A stretch of 64,000 bases of DNA from Larix kaempferi (lineage: Eukaryota; Streptophyta; Pinopsida; Pinales; Pinaceae): contig BSBM01000606.1 in NCBI GenBank assembly GCA_027924585.1, positions 13,397,501 through 13,461,500 on the forward strand, given 5' to 3'. Of this stretch, positions 11,998 to 22,620 are shown piece by piece; the first letter of the stretch is position 1, and every line of letters starts with the position of its first letter. The notes beneath the pieces were generated by a model. It was not told the DNA's origin, made no database searches, and saw only the letters and a program-made list of their open reading frames with translations. The translations under genes were made by a program, and so were the position numbers.

Positions 11998-12630
11998 GAG
12001 TATCAACCTGATACTCACCATACATCATCCTGATGTATCCATGGTCATCCTGATCATCATCACTGCAACGTCCTGCTGCATGTCATCTGGAGCAACATCC
12101 TGAAGCTCGTCATCCATGATCATCCTGATCATCACTGCAACATCCTGCTGCATGTCATCTGGAGCAACATCCTGAAGCTCGTCATCCATGATCATCCTGA
12201 TCATCACTGGAACATCCTGCTGCATGTCATCTAGAGCAACATCTGAAGCTCGTCATCCATGATCATCCTGATCATCAATGCATCTACCTGATGCATACCA
12301 AGTATCTACCTGATACATATCATCATACATGATCCTCCTGATCATACAATGTATCCACCTGATACAAATACATGATACATGTCACCATACATGATCCACC
12401 TGATCATACAATGTATCCACCTGATACAAATACATGATACATGTCACCATACATGATCCACCTGATACAAATACATGATACATGTCACCATACATGATCC
12501 ACCTGATCATATCCAGCATCCACATGATGCGTACATACATACATAAAAATGATCCAACTGATCATATCCAGCATCCAACATGATGTGTACATACATACAA
12601 AAATGATCCAACTGATCATATCTAAGCAGA
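11998..12630. repeat. Array of short covarying hairpins in the copia 3' UTR
   Basis: Many small inverted repeats share the form ATC-(5-base loop ending CCT or similar)-GAT with different outer pairs. Examples are GAGTATC/GATACTC (11998-12016), ATGCATC/GATGCAT (12278-12296), GTATC/GATAC (12302-12316), ATGATC/GATCAT (12329-12345) and TGTATC/GATACA (12350-12366). In the middle, three copies of a 72 bp unit (about 12060-12250) carry GATCATCCTGATCAT. In the element's own RNA sense the loops read AGGTG or similar. The related array at 54380-54770 keeps the same design. Confidence 0.85.
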
Positions 12631-12734
12631 AATCACAACATCATCCTGATGCTCATCATCCAGCGCTTACATCCACAGCCATGTGAAGGATCCTCCTTCC
12701 AACATGCTTGGAATGGCTTTAGCAACTGTGTCCA

Positions 12735-14120
12735 TCACTTCTTCCTCGAAGTGTCCTCGATCTGAAGAACACCAAGCCTCCCTCTGAAGTACTCGAACTT
12801 CACTCTGGCTAGTGGCTTCGTCAGCACATCTGCAATCTGCTCATCCGTCGCAACATACATAAGCTTCACAGCTCCTCTCTGCACCATATCCCTGATATAG
12901 TGATATTTGATCTCTATGTGTTTCGACCTGTCATGAAACACTGGTTTCTCGGACAGCTTCACACAACTCTGGTTATCACAGAAGATACCAGTAGCTTCCA
13001 ACGGGAGATCAAATAACTTCAGACAGTAGCTTCCGTAGCCATACTGCCTCACAACTAGCTGAACAGGCTGCAACATACTCTGCCTCAGCTGTACTTAGTG
13101 CTACGTAGGACTGCTTCCTGCTAAACCAAGAGATCACACCCGATCCCATACTGAAGCAACACCCAGATGTGCTCTTCCTATCTGCAGCACTGCCAGCCCA
13201 ATCTGAATCAACATAACCCTACAGGTTAAACTTTTGATTCGCCTCATACCTGAGCCCATAATCCATTGTACCCTTCAGGTACCTTAGAACATGCTTTACA
13301 ACAACCAGGTGAACACTTCTCGGATCCATCAGGAATTGGCTCAATGTGTTCACAGCAAAGCAAATGTCTGGTCTCGTGTTCGTCAGGTACATCAAGGACC
13401 CAATCATCTGACGATACATAGAGACATCAACTGGCTCAGATGAAGCATCACATAGAAGCTTCAGATTTGATGTCATCGGTGTAGCCATGGCCTTGCAATC
13501 CATCATCCTGAATCTCTTCAGGATATCTACTGTGTACTTTCCTTGACCAAGGAAGATCCCACCTGCATTCTGCCACACCTCCATACCTAGGAAATAGTGC
13601 ATCATTCCCAAATCTTTCATGTCGAATTCAGCTGCAAGCTTCCTCTTAGTATCTGCAATCAGTTTGTCATCTCCTGTCACAAATAGGTCATCAACATACA
13701 GGAGTAAAATCACTGGATTCCCTTCCTCAACCTTATAGTAAAGGTTGGAATCTGCTTTACTCTTGGTAAAGCCCAAGCTAGATAGAAAACTGTCCATCCT
13801 ACCATACCAAGTTCTGCACACATATCTGACTACACCATGCTGTCTTGAAATCCATCTGGTGTATCTTCTATTTCATCACTTTTATATTTCTCAATGCTGT
13901 CATCTGCAATATGCTTGATTTGATAGTTCCATTTGGAAGTCATAACAAACTTCCCTTCACGTCTTGGGATTACATCCCAAACATCATTCTTCATGATCGA
14001 CGGATCATGGCATTCTATTTCTTCATCCCAGATCCTGGGAACTTCAATATCTTCAATAAATATCTTTGTTGCTGGAACAAATGTTGTAGTCCTTTTGTAG
14101 GAGATGGCATACGATCTTTC
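12735..14120 (-). pseudogene. Copia reverse transcriptase-RNase H, with deletions
   Basis: Minus strand. The RT catalytic box YVDDLFVTGDD is intact (about 13670-13700), followed by the connection region (LGMEVW, TRPDICFAVNTLSQF) and RNase H (EATGIFCDNQSCVKLS), ending HIEIKYHYIRDMVQRGAVKL...LTKPLARVKFEYFRGRLGV at the TGA at 12735-12737. It would copy element RNA into DNA in the particle. Defects: a deletion between the DFKTA motif and RTWYGRM (near 13825), an earlier deletion after SIEKYK (near 13885), a TAG (probably from CAG) near 13219, and a frameshift near 13080. The upstream edge looks like a splice acceptor (GTTGTGTAG then GAAAG). Confidence 0.9.
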
Positions 14121-17100
14121 CTACACAACAAGTTAAATTGCATGATTAGAAAACATCTCATAGTTTTCAGAACAAATTCTTACACATAAAGAAATATGTC
14201 ATACAGTCATGCAATTATCTTAGCCAATGCTTCAATACAACATTTATCCATATCCCATAACTTTCTAGATGCCTTCCAATCTCTACCAGAACATTGTTAA
14301 GAGTGTGCACAACTCCCAACATGTCAGCAAAGAGGTTTCATTCTAGATAAGTAGCAATGGAATGTTGTACAGTGCCATAGGCCACTTACCCATGTATATT
14401 AGTAGTATACTGTTCATCAATGAAACTATTCTAATATGCACAATACATATCCTAAGTCTAGGAACATGGGCATATACATCATTGAACAATTTTATTTAAA
14501 CAAACACATATGCAAGAAATGACAATTCAAATACTTATCTTTGTTTGTTCGTTAGGTGGACTCCCTCTGAGTCTTCACTTCCTTGCAGGAGCTGCTGGAG
14601 TCCTAATCTGAAGTAGCTTCTTCTACACCTTTCTGTTGTGGAATGTAGAGAGATGGTCAACTCCCTCTGAATATCTGCATCCTTGCATAAACCACTGGAG
14701 TGTACTCCCTCTTGATCTTTGCTTCCTGGATTACCTGTCCTTGAACTTACATTCATCCTTGGTTCCTATACATGCTTATTAGTATCATGATTGTGTTATC
14801 CTTGTGATCTCATATAAAATCATACATTCATTAGTATACTATTAAAACACAATAATCTCAAGCATGTATAGTCATGATCATTTCAAACAGAAAATAATAA
14901 GCATTAGCATTCAAGGTTTATGTAGAATTCTTAAGGTTAGTCAAATCATAAGAAACATAACATGTCTAAACCTGTAATTACTCAAACCTATGACTCTTCA
15001 GGTTAGTTGAATCATCAATCAAGATAAGAGATATATTATGCATAAAACCTGTGATTATTCAAACCTATACCATCATGATTCTTCTGGTTAGTCATATCAT
15101 CAATTAAGATAAGAGATATAATATGCATAAAACCATGACTATTCAAACCTATGATTTCATGATTCTTCTGGTTAGTCAAACAAAGTAAAAAGCATAATAT
15201 GCCTAAACCCATGATTACTAACTTCAATGAATAATCATAATCAATCATGCCAAGTATACTTATATAAAGGATCTTATCACAAGATGAGATTGTAACTTGA
15301 TATAGGAAAAACATACCTGGATTAGCATGCTAGCTATTTATGTCTAACATACTCACATGATGTCTTCTTGTTCTTCTTCAATGACTTGTGCTAGTAACCT
15401 GTATATCTCATAGGTTAACTTTTACAAAACCAAGTTATACATACCTCGTAAATGGATGTTCTATGAGATCCATGGCAATGGATGAATCTTTGTCCTCATG
15501 TTATCATGATCATATGTTCTTGGACCAGAACATGATTTGTCTTTCTTGGTGTACCTTTCATGTTGGTAGACAACATAAACCTCATACAACACCATAATGC
15601 ATTAGTACAATCATAAGTGTCAACACCCTAACCAATGAATCATGCATTCATAATTTTGTTAAGGTGATACGACAAATCTAAAATCAAAATTGTACTAACC
15701 GTAATAACATGAATACAAACATACCATAAACTTAATCATGAACAAATATCGAAACATACCTCGATGAGTCATACCTATCGAGATCGCTTGTAATCTTCTT
15801 ATGTAAGGCCTTAGCCTCATCTCCCTCTGAAACAGGAACTTCTTCACTCATGCAGGTGACCAATCCATCTTCTTCTAGGATTAACCCAATCCACTTGATT
15901 TGCAAGAACTAGACCTGGAGCTGGATATGGGTTTGTCAAAGAAACCCCAAAAATTCAAACTTTGAATTTCAAACTTCTGAAAGGATAGAAATATGTGCCT
16001 TGATGAGCTGATCAAGCTGGTATATTCAGAATTTGAAAACTGCAAAGTTTCACTCCTCAATTTTTTTTTCCTTTGAGACTTCTGGATTCACTGTGACTCT
16101 GAACTGGGTTTTGATGAAGCCCACTCTTCTTCCCAATCAAAAGGTTTGATCCAAATCTCTAAGCTTCTATTTTTCTGAGGAGCTTCCAGCCATGGTCACA
16201 GATTTCAAAAATTCCCATTTTTACAGAAGCCCTAATTTTCCACTTTTCTAATCAAAGTCCCGAACTAGGGTTTGATCAAGCTCGGCCTTCTTCCCAACCA
16301 AAAACTCTGATATTGGTCTCTAAATTTCTATTTTGATGAGTAGCATCCATCCGTGGTCTCCGATTACAAAAATTCCAACTTTCTCCAAAGCCCTAAATTC
16401 CGGAAGCCATGAATGAAGGTACCAAAAAATAATTCTGTTTTGACAGAAATATGTACCTGATTGTTTATGGTGTAACTACAAAATTTTTGATCCACAGGGT
16501 CTGAAAAAAGTTTCCTGAGATAGCCTGACCTGTTACCTTTCCATCCTGATAGTTCTGACCTCAATTGGATTCTCTGAGAGAGAGTTATGGCAAATGTCGC
16601 AACGTGACCTGTTTTGGGATAATACAGGAGTGCGAACTTGTACGGCGTGCCACGTGTCACTGTTTGAACTTCGGCCTCAAAAAACGTTTCGTGTGATAGC
16701 TCGGCCTGTTATATTTCCATCCTGACAGGTCTGACCTCAATTGGATTCTCTGAGAGAGAGTTATGCCAAGTGTCGCAACGTGACCTGTTTATGGGATAAT
16801 ACAGGAGAGAGAACTTGTACGGAGTGCCACGTGTCACTGGTTCACCTTCGGCCTCTAAAAACGTTTTCTGAGACAGTACAGTCTGTGTACTACCTGTCAA
16901 TTTTTACAAAATTTCATTTGGAGCTTCCTAGCCCAAGTTATGACCTTTTTCCCAAGGTCACCTGATTTTGACTCAGATCTGGAAGAGGCAGAAACCCTAT
17001 ATTGTACAGATCATAAATCACAAAGTACAACGAATTAGAGGTTTTCCTTTGGACACAAGGTACCTGGAGATCTTGGCTTCCGCCTGTAACAATTTCAGAT

Positions 17101-17226
17101 CCGAAAACTTCGCCAAAACGGATTTATAGAGAAAGTGCTACGATGACTGGTTTTTGCTATATCAAGCCCTAGCATCGTAAGTGCAACAAGTGTCATACAT
17201 GCCATATCATGCCTTCTTTCAGGCTA
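14121..17226 (-). other. Non-coding 5' internal region of the copia element
   Basis: This is where gag, protease and integrase should be, yet no such domain is visible in any minus frame. Much of it (about 14150-16185) aligns with 56560-58336 in the second element of the family, so the replacement is ancestral to both copies. The segment 14535-14760 has repeated CAGAGGGAGT-type words and an open frame of unknown meaning. The 176 bp tandem repeat at about 16510-16870 lies nearest the primer site. Confidence 0.7.
16510..16870. repeat. 176 bp tandem duplication with a G-box-like CACGTG in each unit
   Basis: Two units are offset by 176 bases (TTGGATTCTCTGAGAGAGAG at 16565 and 16741), and each contains GTGCCACGTGTCACT. 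A partial third start follows (CTGAGACAGTACAG). The repeat sits in the leader of the minus-strand copia, about 350-700 bases inside its primer site. CACGTG is the core recognised by plant bZIP/bHLH factors; function here is only a possibility. Confidence 0.8.
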
Positions 17227-17238
17227 GCTCTGATACCA
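17227..17238 (-). other. Primer binding site for initiator methionine tRNA
   Basis: The minus strand reads TGGTATCAGAGC, the standard plant copia primer site, directly abutting the 5' LTR at 17239. Confidence 0.95.
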
Positions 17239-17889
17239 TGTTAAATTTTTAGAATTTACTTCAATCGGATCTAGGATCTTAACTGAGAGAACAACATGTA
17301 CAGCATATCTACAGCATATCAATCATGGAGACAATAATGCAAGCACACAAGAGACACAAAGATTTACTTGGGGAAAACCATAAAGGTGAAAAACCCCAAT
17401 AACTTCCTCAGAGATAGATAGAGCAATGATACAACCAACCATAAGAGATAGACACAACCTAGCAGCAGATCCTCCTCCTCCATAAGTGCGCCACTCCTCC
17501 TTGAGTGCATGAGAGAGAAGTGAGTGAGCAAATAGAGTGCCTCCCGCACTCTATTTATACTTGACTTGACTTGCCTTTTTACCTAACTCATGTAGGCTCG
17601 AACTTAACCACATAATATAATGCTGACTCGGCCGAACCCCAATAGGGTGGTCTAATAACCCTTTGACCCACATGGCCGACCCCCAATAGGGTGGTCTAAT
17701 AACCCTTTGACCCACATGACTTATACAGGGCCGACCCCCAAACAAGGTGGTCTAATAACCCATCAAGTATAAGTTACGACACTTACAATATAAATGACGA
17801 CACTTCCTTATAGAGGAATAATACCATCTCTATAGAAATACAATATACATATATGTGAAATACATTCCGAAGTTACATATACATCAACA
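17239..17889 (-). repeat. 5' LTR of the copia element (651 bp)
   Basis: It has the same ends as the 3' LTR. It is 44 bases longer because GGCCGACCCCCAATAGGGTGG and its continuation occur twice in tandem (around 17625-17720). The TATA box on the minus strand is at 17551-17559. Confidence 0.95.
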
Positions 17890-20736
17890 AATTTGATGTC
17901 TAATACTGCATCTAGGTTGATTCCACCAGAAGGTTTGTCCCCTAACACTTTTTCAATTGAACTTATGTACAAGCCTTCTATTCCTGATAATGTAACAAAT
18001 TGGAAAGGATTTGATGATTACTAACCAATATTAGACTTTCTCACAGCCCAGGACACTTTTCAAGATGTGGCAATAGATGAGGCTAAGCATGAGAAGTCTC
18101 CGGCTGGTTCCACTCATCCTTCCAATCTTATCCCTAAATCAATTATCAACCTAGAGAGATACTACGATCTGCAAGATAAGTTCAAACAAAAGAGCAACTG
18201 CAAAACCCATAGTTCATCCCTCAACTATGAGCTAGTCAACCTAGGAACTGGACATAACCCTCATTTCATCAATCTAGGGGTTGATTGCTCTACTGAGGAA
18301 AACAGAGCTTTTATCAAATTGTGCAAGGAGTTCAAAGATGTCTTTGCATGGACATACGATGAACTCAAAACTTTTGATACTAGTATCATGCACCATAATA
18401 TACCAATGAAACCTGAAGTAAAACCTTATCAGTAAAAGTTAAGGAAGATGCACCCTAGTTTGGAACCATCTGTCAAGAAAGAGCTTGAGAAGCTGTTGGC
18501 AGCAAGAATTATATTCCCTGTCAGACATACACAGTGGATTTCTAATCTGGTACCTATTTGCAAGAAGAATGGGAAAATGAGACTTTGTGTTGATTTCAGG
18601 AACTTAAATAGAGCTTCTGAAAAGGACAACTACCCTATTCCTCCAATGGAGTAGATTCTACAGAAAGTAGCAGGGTCTGAGATGTTTTCTCTCCTTGACG
18701 GCTTCATGGGATATAGCCAAGTCCTAGTGGCCCCTCACGATCAACTAAAAACAACTTTTAGGACCCCTTGGGGAACCTTTTCCTACAGGCGAATTCCTTT
18801 TGGGATGACTAATGCAGGTGCTACATTCCAGAGGGATATGGACATAGCTTTTACGGGATTGATGCACAATTCTGTCATTGTATATTTAGATGATATTACC
18901 ATTTATTCTAAAAAATGACATGAACTTTTTTCTGCTCTGAAACATGTGTTCGAACGCTGCAGAAGATATGGAATCTCATTGAACCCAAAAAAATCTATAT
19001 TTGTAGTCACTGAAGATAATTTGTTGGGTTTTATTGTTTCAAAAGAAGGCATGATTATCAATCCAGAACACGCCGAAGCTATTGCGAAGATCGACCTACC
19101 AAGTTCACGTAAATCCATGCAATCTTTTCTTAGTAAGATTAACTTCATTCATAGATTTGTTCCGAATTTTGATCAAATTGTTAAGCCATTGCAACAATTG
19201 GTTAAAAACTATGCCCTATTTAAGTGGTATGAGGAACAAAGAAAAGCCTTTGTTGAAATATGAAGAGCCATTGCGGAAGCCCTCGCTCTGATGTCTCCAA
19301 ACATCAACAAAGATTTTATACTGTACATGTTTTCTAGTGACTTCTCCTACGCAGTTGTACTTACACTAAAACATGATAATGATGCTTAAGTCCCTATTTC
19401 ATTCATGAGATCCACATTCAAAGGAGCAGAGCTCAACTAATCCCAGATTGATAAACAAGCTTACACGGTCTATAAATCGGTAAAATATTTTAGACCATAT
19501 TTATTTAAATCTCGGACTAAAGTCATTGTTCCTTATGCAACTATCAGAAATGTACTAATTCAGAAGGAGCTAGGTGAAAAGAGAGCTCACTGGATGACAG
19601 CTCTGCAAGAATATGATTTGGAGATCAGACCAACAAAGATTATCAAAGGCCAAGGCTTGTGCCTGCTAACCGCTCAATCCAATGATCCTGTGCAATAGCA
19701 GATTGAGTGGGAATAAGAGGAAAGTAAAACAAGAGGTTCTGTTAATGTTATCACAACTCAAACATCTAAATGGTATGATGGCATTAAATTCTTCCTTACA
19801 CATGGGTTTGCTCCTGAAACCCTTGAATTTAAAAAGCATAGATCTTTAAGGTTAAAAGCTTCACCATATCAATTCATAGATTGGGTTTTTTTTATGAAGA
19901 ATTATGATGGTATTTTTCTTAGATGTTTAGAGAAGGAAGAAACTGATAATATTCTTTTTCAATTTCATGCAGGACCTGTGGGTGGGCACTTCTCAGGAGA
20001 AACCACTGCACATAATATCCTGAGGTCAGCATACTACTAGCCTACATTATTCAAAGATGCATACTCATTTGTCAGAATATGTGAAGCATGCCAGAAGTGT
20101 GCTGGGAAAGTGAAAAAAACTTCCTTTCCTTTACAGCCAGTAACAGTTCAGTTTCCATTTCAACAATGGGGACTGGATTTTGTTGGACCCATCAACCCTG
20201 CTTCCTTCCTGCAACACAAGTATATCTTGACAACCACAAACTAATTTACCAGATGGGTAGAGGCAGTCCCCCTCAGACAATGCAATGCAAACCAAGTTAT
20301 ATTCTTCCTTGAAATCCAAATAGTCACTAGGTTTGGTGCCCTTAAATTTCTAGTGTTTGACAATGCATCTTATTTTTCTTCCATTGATCTTACACAGTAT
20401 GCCCTTGAGAAAGGGATAAAGCTGAAGTTTTCTACCAATTATTATCCACAAGGGAATGGACTAGCAGATTCTTCTAACAAGAACTTCATTAACATCTTAA
20501 AGAAGACAATTGCTACTCACCATAAATATTGACACACCCAGCTATACAATGCTCTTTGGGCAGACCGGGTCACCCCAAAGCCAGCCATAGAAAATTCCCC
20601 TTACTATTTAGTTTATGGTAAGGAGGCCATCTTTCCATCCAACCTCATGATTCATTCACTACAGTTGACACAGTACACACAAGAGGATGATTCTTCCCCA
20701 CTCCAACAAATAATTGATACGTTACTCAAGATGGAA
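17890..20736 (+). pseudogene. Tat-like pol: end of extra RNase H, RT, RNase H, integrase (5' part)
   Basis: One plus frame stays open in register for 2.85 kb with about a dozen in-frame stops and no frameshift. RT spans about 18400-19000, with DFRNLNRASEKDNYP, PFGMTNAGATFQR and an intact VYLDDITIYS. RNase H follows (19270-19680, FSSDFSYAVVLTLK). Integrase starts with the zinc finger H-H-C-C (HAGPVGGH then CEACQKC, about 19970-20100), then WGLDFVGP (first Asp) and VFDNASYF (second Asp). The third acidic residue is Asp in GNGLADSSNKN where relatives have Glu. The solo LTR at 20737 interrupts it. Most stops fit a Gln, Arg or Trp codon changed by one transition. Confidence 0.9.
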
Positions 20737-22349
20737 TGTCACATCCGCTCCCATCATTCCAAACCACATGGGAACAGGACTGTAACATGGGGGGGGTGTC
20801 TGATTCTTTCACAAATCCATAAGACTAAATTTTACCATTTAAATAAAATGCATACCTGAAATTACACAGCGAAATTAAGGCATATTTTCACACACACAAA
20901 CTGTAATGCATCAACATATCTATCACAAGCAGAGGATGATTAAACATGCAAAGAATCAATCCCATACCAATGCTATGCACAAATTTCATATCAACCATAT
21001 TAAGATAATCATTTCAATCCATTGGCATGAATAACTATCATTTCGAATTAACATATTGCAGAACATAGGATGCATATAATTTAAACCACATAGAACAATT
21101 ATCTTTGAGACAAAACTGTCCAACAACTGGCTATGTGAGAACAACGCTCCACCCAACCATAGATCTTTGTCCAGCCTATACTCTTTCAGCTGAGAGATCA
21201 CCCCCGAGCTGGGTTGTGTATCCACTAAGGAAAAACAAAATAGGCTCACTCATAGCCATGGTTTCACTCAAGCAGTCATGTTATCAAGCATGCAATAAGA
21301 AGAGGAGGAGGATTCTAAGACAATGAGCTCAACCACAGAGCTACAGGCCTCTCAAATGAACTCAACAGTCATGGCACCCACAATACCCACCTCACCCAAC
21401 ACAAAGAAGGCTCCCTTCTCTGTTGCACAATCGCTCAAGCATCCCTTCCCTCCAGTGCAATTCAGGGTGGGCATAGAAAGGTCCAACTGCTAATTCCTTG
21501 AGATTCCAGCCTTCACTGGGTTTATCAAGCAAACCCAACCTTTGTTCACTCATTCACAATTAGATTTCTCACAATTCTGTCTTCAAATAATTGAATCCCG
21601 TCACTAGATTTCTGGGCTATAAAAACTGGGTTTTCCAATGGATTTCGGGGTTTCTAATACACTCAATTTCACCCCAAGGTTCATACCTATGAATCCGCCA
21701 TTGTATTTCACTGCCAATACCAAATTCTATGCGTTTATGGCACTTCAAAACGTGGGTTCTTGCAAAGTCACGATTTTTGGTTTTTCTCACTGTTGGGCAT
21801 GTGTAATGGATGAAAATTGATGTTGGGATGTTCAACAATCGAATGGGGATGAGGAGGAACCAACTCCCATGAGGTAGAGTGACTTGTGCTACAGGAACAA
21901 TAGAGCCCATACCTGCCATATGAATTTCTGGGATGCCCATGCTCCATTGAAGCCATGGACTGATTTCTCAACAACTTTCTTACAAATGAATTAAATGTCA
22001 GCAAGGAAAGTCAAATGGCTTCTCAAGATGACATTTGGCAGCATATGATTCAATCCCACAACCCCCTCACCACTCCCTAGTGGAATACACATGGCCCCTT
22101 CTCATTAGTTGCTTCCATAGCCAGTTTTGGGATTTTATTTAAATATTAATATTTACATCAAATTACAATATTTCATGGCTTAATAGCACATGGGTAGTAA
22201 AATACCGAATACTTTCCTTCTAAATAAAATCTGAACACACACTAGCGGGGCCCTGGCCTTGAGCTCCACGCTAGGGAAACATACATTGCATGTATACAAT
22301 ATTTACATTAAAAGCTAATATAACATAAGGGTCAAAATGGGGTATTACA
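20737..22349. mobile_element. Solo LTR (1613 bp) inserted in the integrase gene
   Basis: It begins TGTCACATCC, ends GGGGTATTACA, and is flanked by TGGAA on both sides (20732-20736, 22350-22354). Removing it with one TGGAA restores the integrase frame. I find no internal coding region, primer site or second LTR copy, so recombination between two LTRs is the simplest origin. A G8 run lies at 20789-20796. Part of it (about 21100-21230) is related, inverted, to 29991-30130. Orientation is not resolved: either strand starts TGT and ends ACA. Confidence 0.85.
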
Positions 22350-22620
22350 TGGAAGAAGATAGGGAGAAGTCCAAAAACAATTTGTATCAACATTAGCAGC
22401 TAGTAAAGAGGTGGTTTGATAAGAAATCCTCATCTGACAGGGAGTTTATTGTAGGGAACTTGGTATTAAAGTGGGATAAGCAACACAAAGACAAGAATGA
22501 TTACACCAAGTTCCAATGCGTATGGCTAGGACCATTCATTGTTACATAAAATCCATGTCCTAGTACTATCTGGTTGCAGACACTAGAAGGTATCACAAAC
22601 ACCTACCGAGTGAATGTGTG
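22350..22620 (+). pseudogene. Integrase C-terminal end of the Tat-like element
   Basis: The frame resumes after the solo LTR: EEDREKSKNNLYQH, then VKRWFDKKSSSDREF and LVLKWDKQHKDK, the C-terminal DNA-binding part typical of Tat integrases. A TAG (CAG in relatives) follows YQH. The end is near VNV at about 22620. The last residues are degraded. Confidence 0.75.

Larger units (their letters stand above)
10526..17889 (-). mobile_element. Complete Ty1/copia-type element with both LTRs, internally defective
   Basis: This 7364 bp element lies in minus orientation: 5' LTR 17239-17889, initiator-Met primer site 17227-17238, RT-RNase H 14120-12735, repeat-rich 3' UTR, polypurine tract 11144-11133, 3' LTR 10526-11132, and a perfect 5 bp target duplication. 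The LTRs differ by about nine substitutions by eye plus one 44 bp duplication, so it is one of the younger insertions here. It has no recognisable gag, protease or integrase: about 3 kb of non-coding DNA sits in their place. The related element at 52942-58336 has the same structure, so this looks like a mobilised non-autonomous family. Confidence 0.93.

Noticed and set aside
12025-12225. Minus-strand ORF with a 24-residue repeat (MQQDVAVMIRMIMDDELQDVAPD-type)
   Set aside because: It comes from the 72 bp DNA repeat unit, which happens to be divisible by three. It lies after the RT-RNase H stop and has no start context or domain.
11998-12630. Possible CRISPR-like array (regularly repeated short palindromes)
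   Set aside because: Spacers are not unique and of constant size, the repeats vary, there are no cas genes, and the DNA is a plant retroelement 3' UTR.
20785-20790. ACATGG direct repeat (also 22347-22352) as the target duplication of the integrase insertion
   Set aside because: TGGAA at 20732/22350 gives proper TGT...ACA LTR ends and restores the integrase reading frame; ACATGG does neither.
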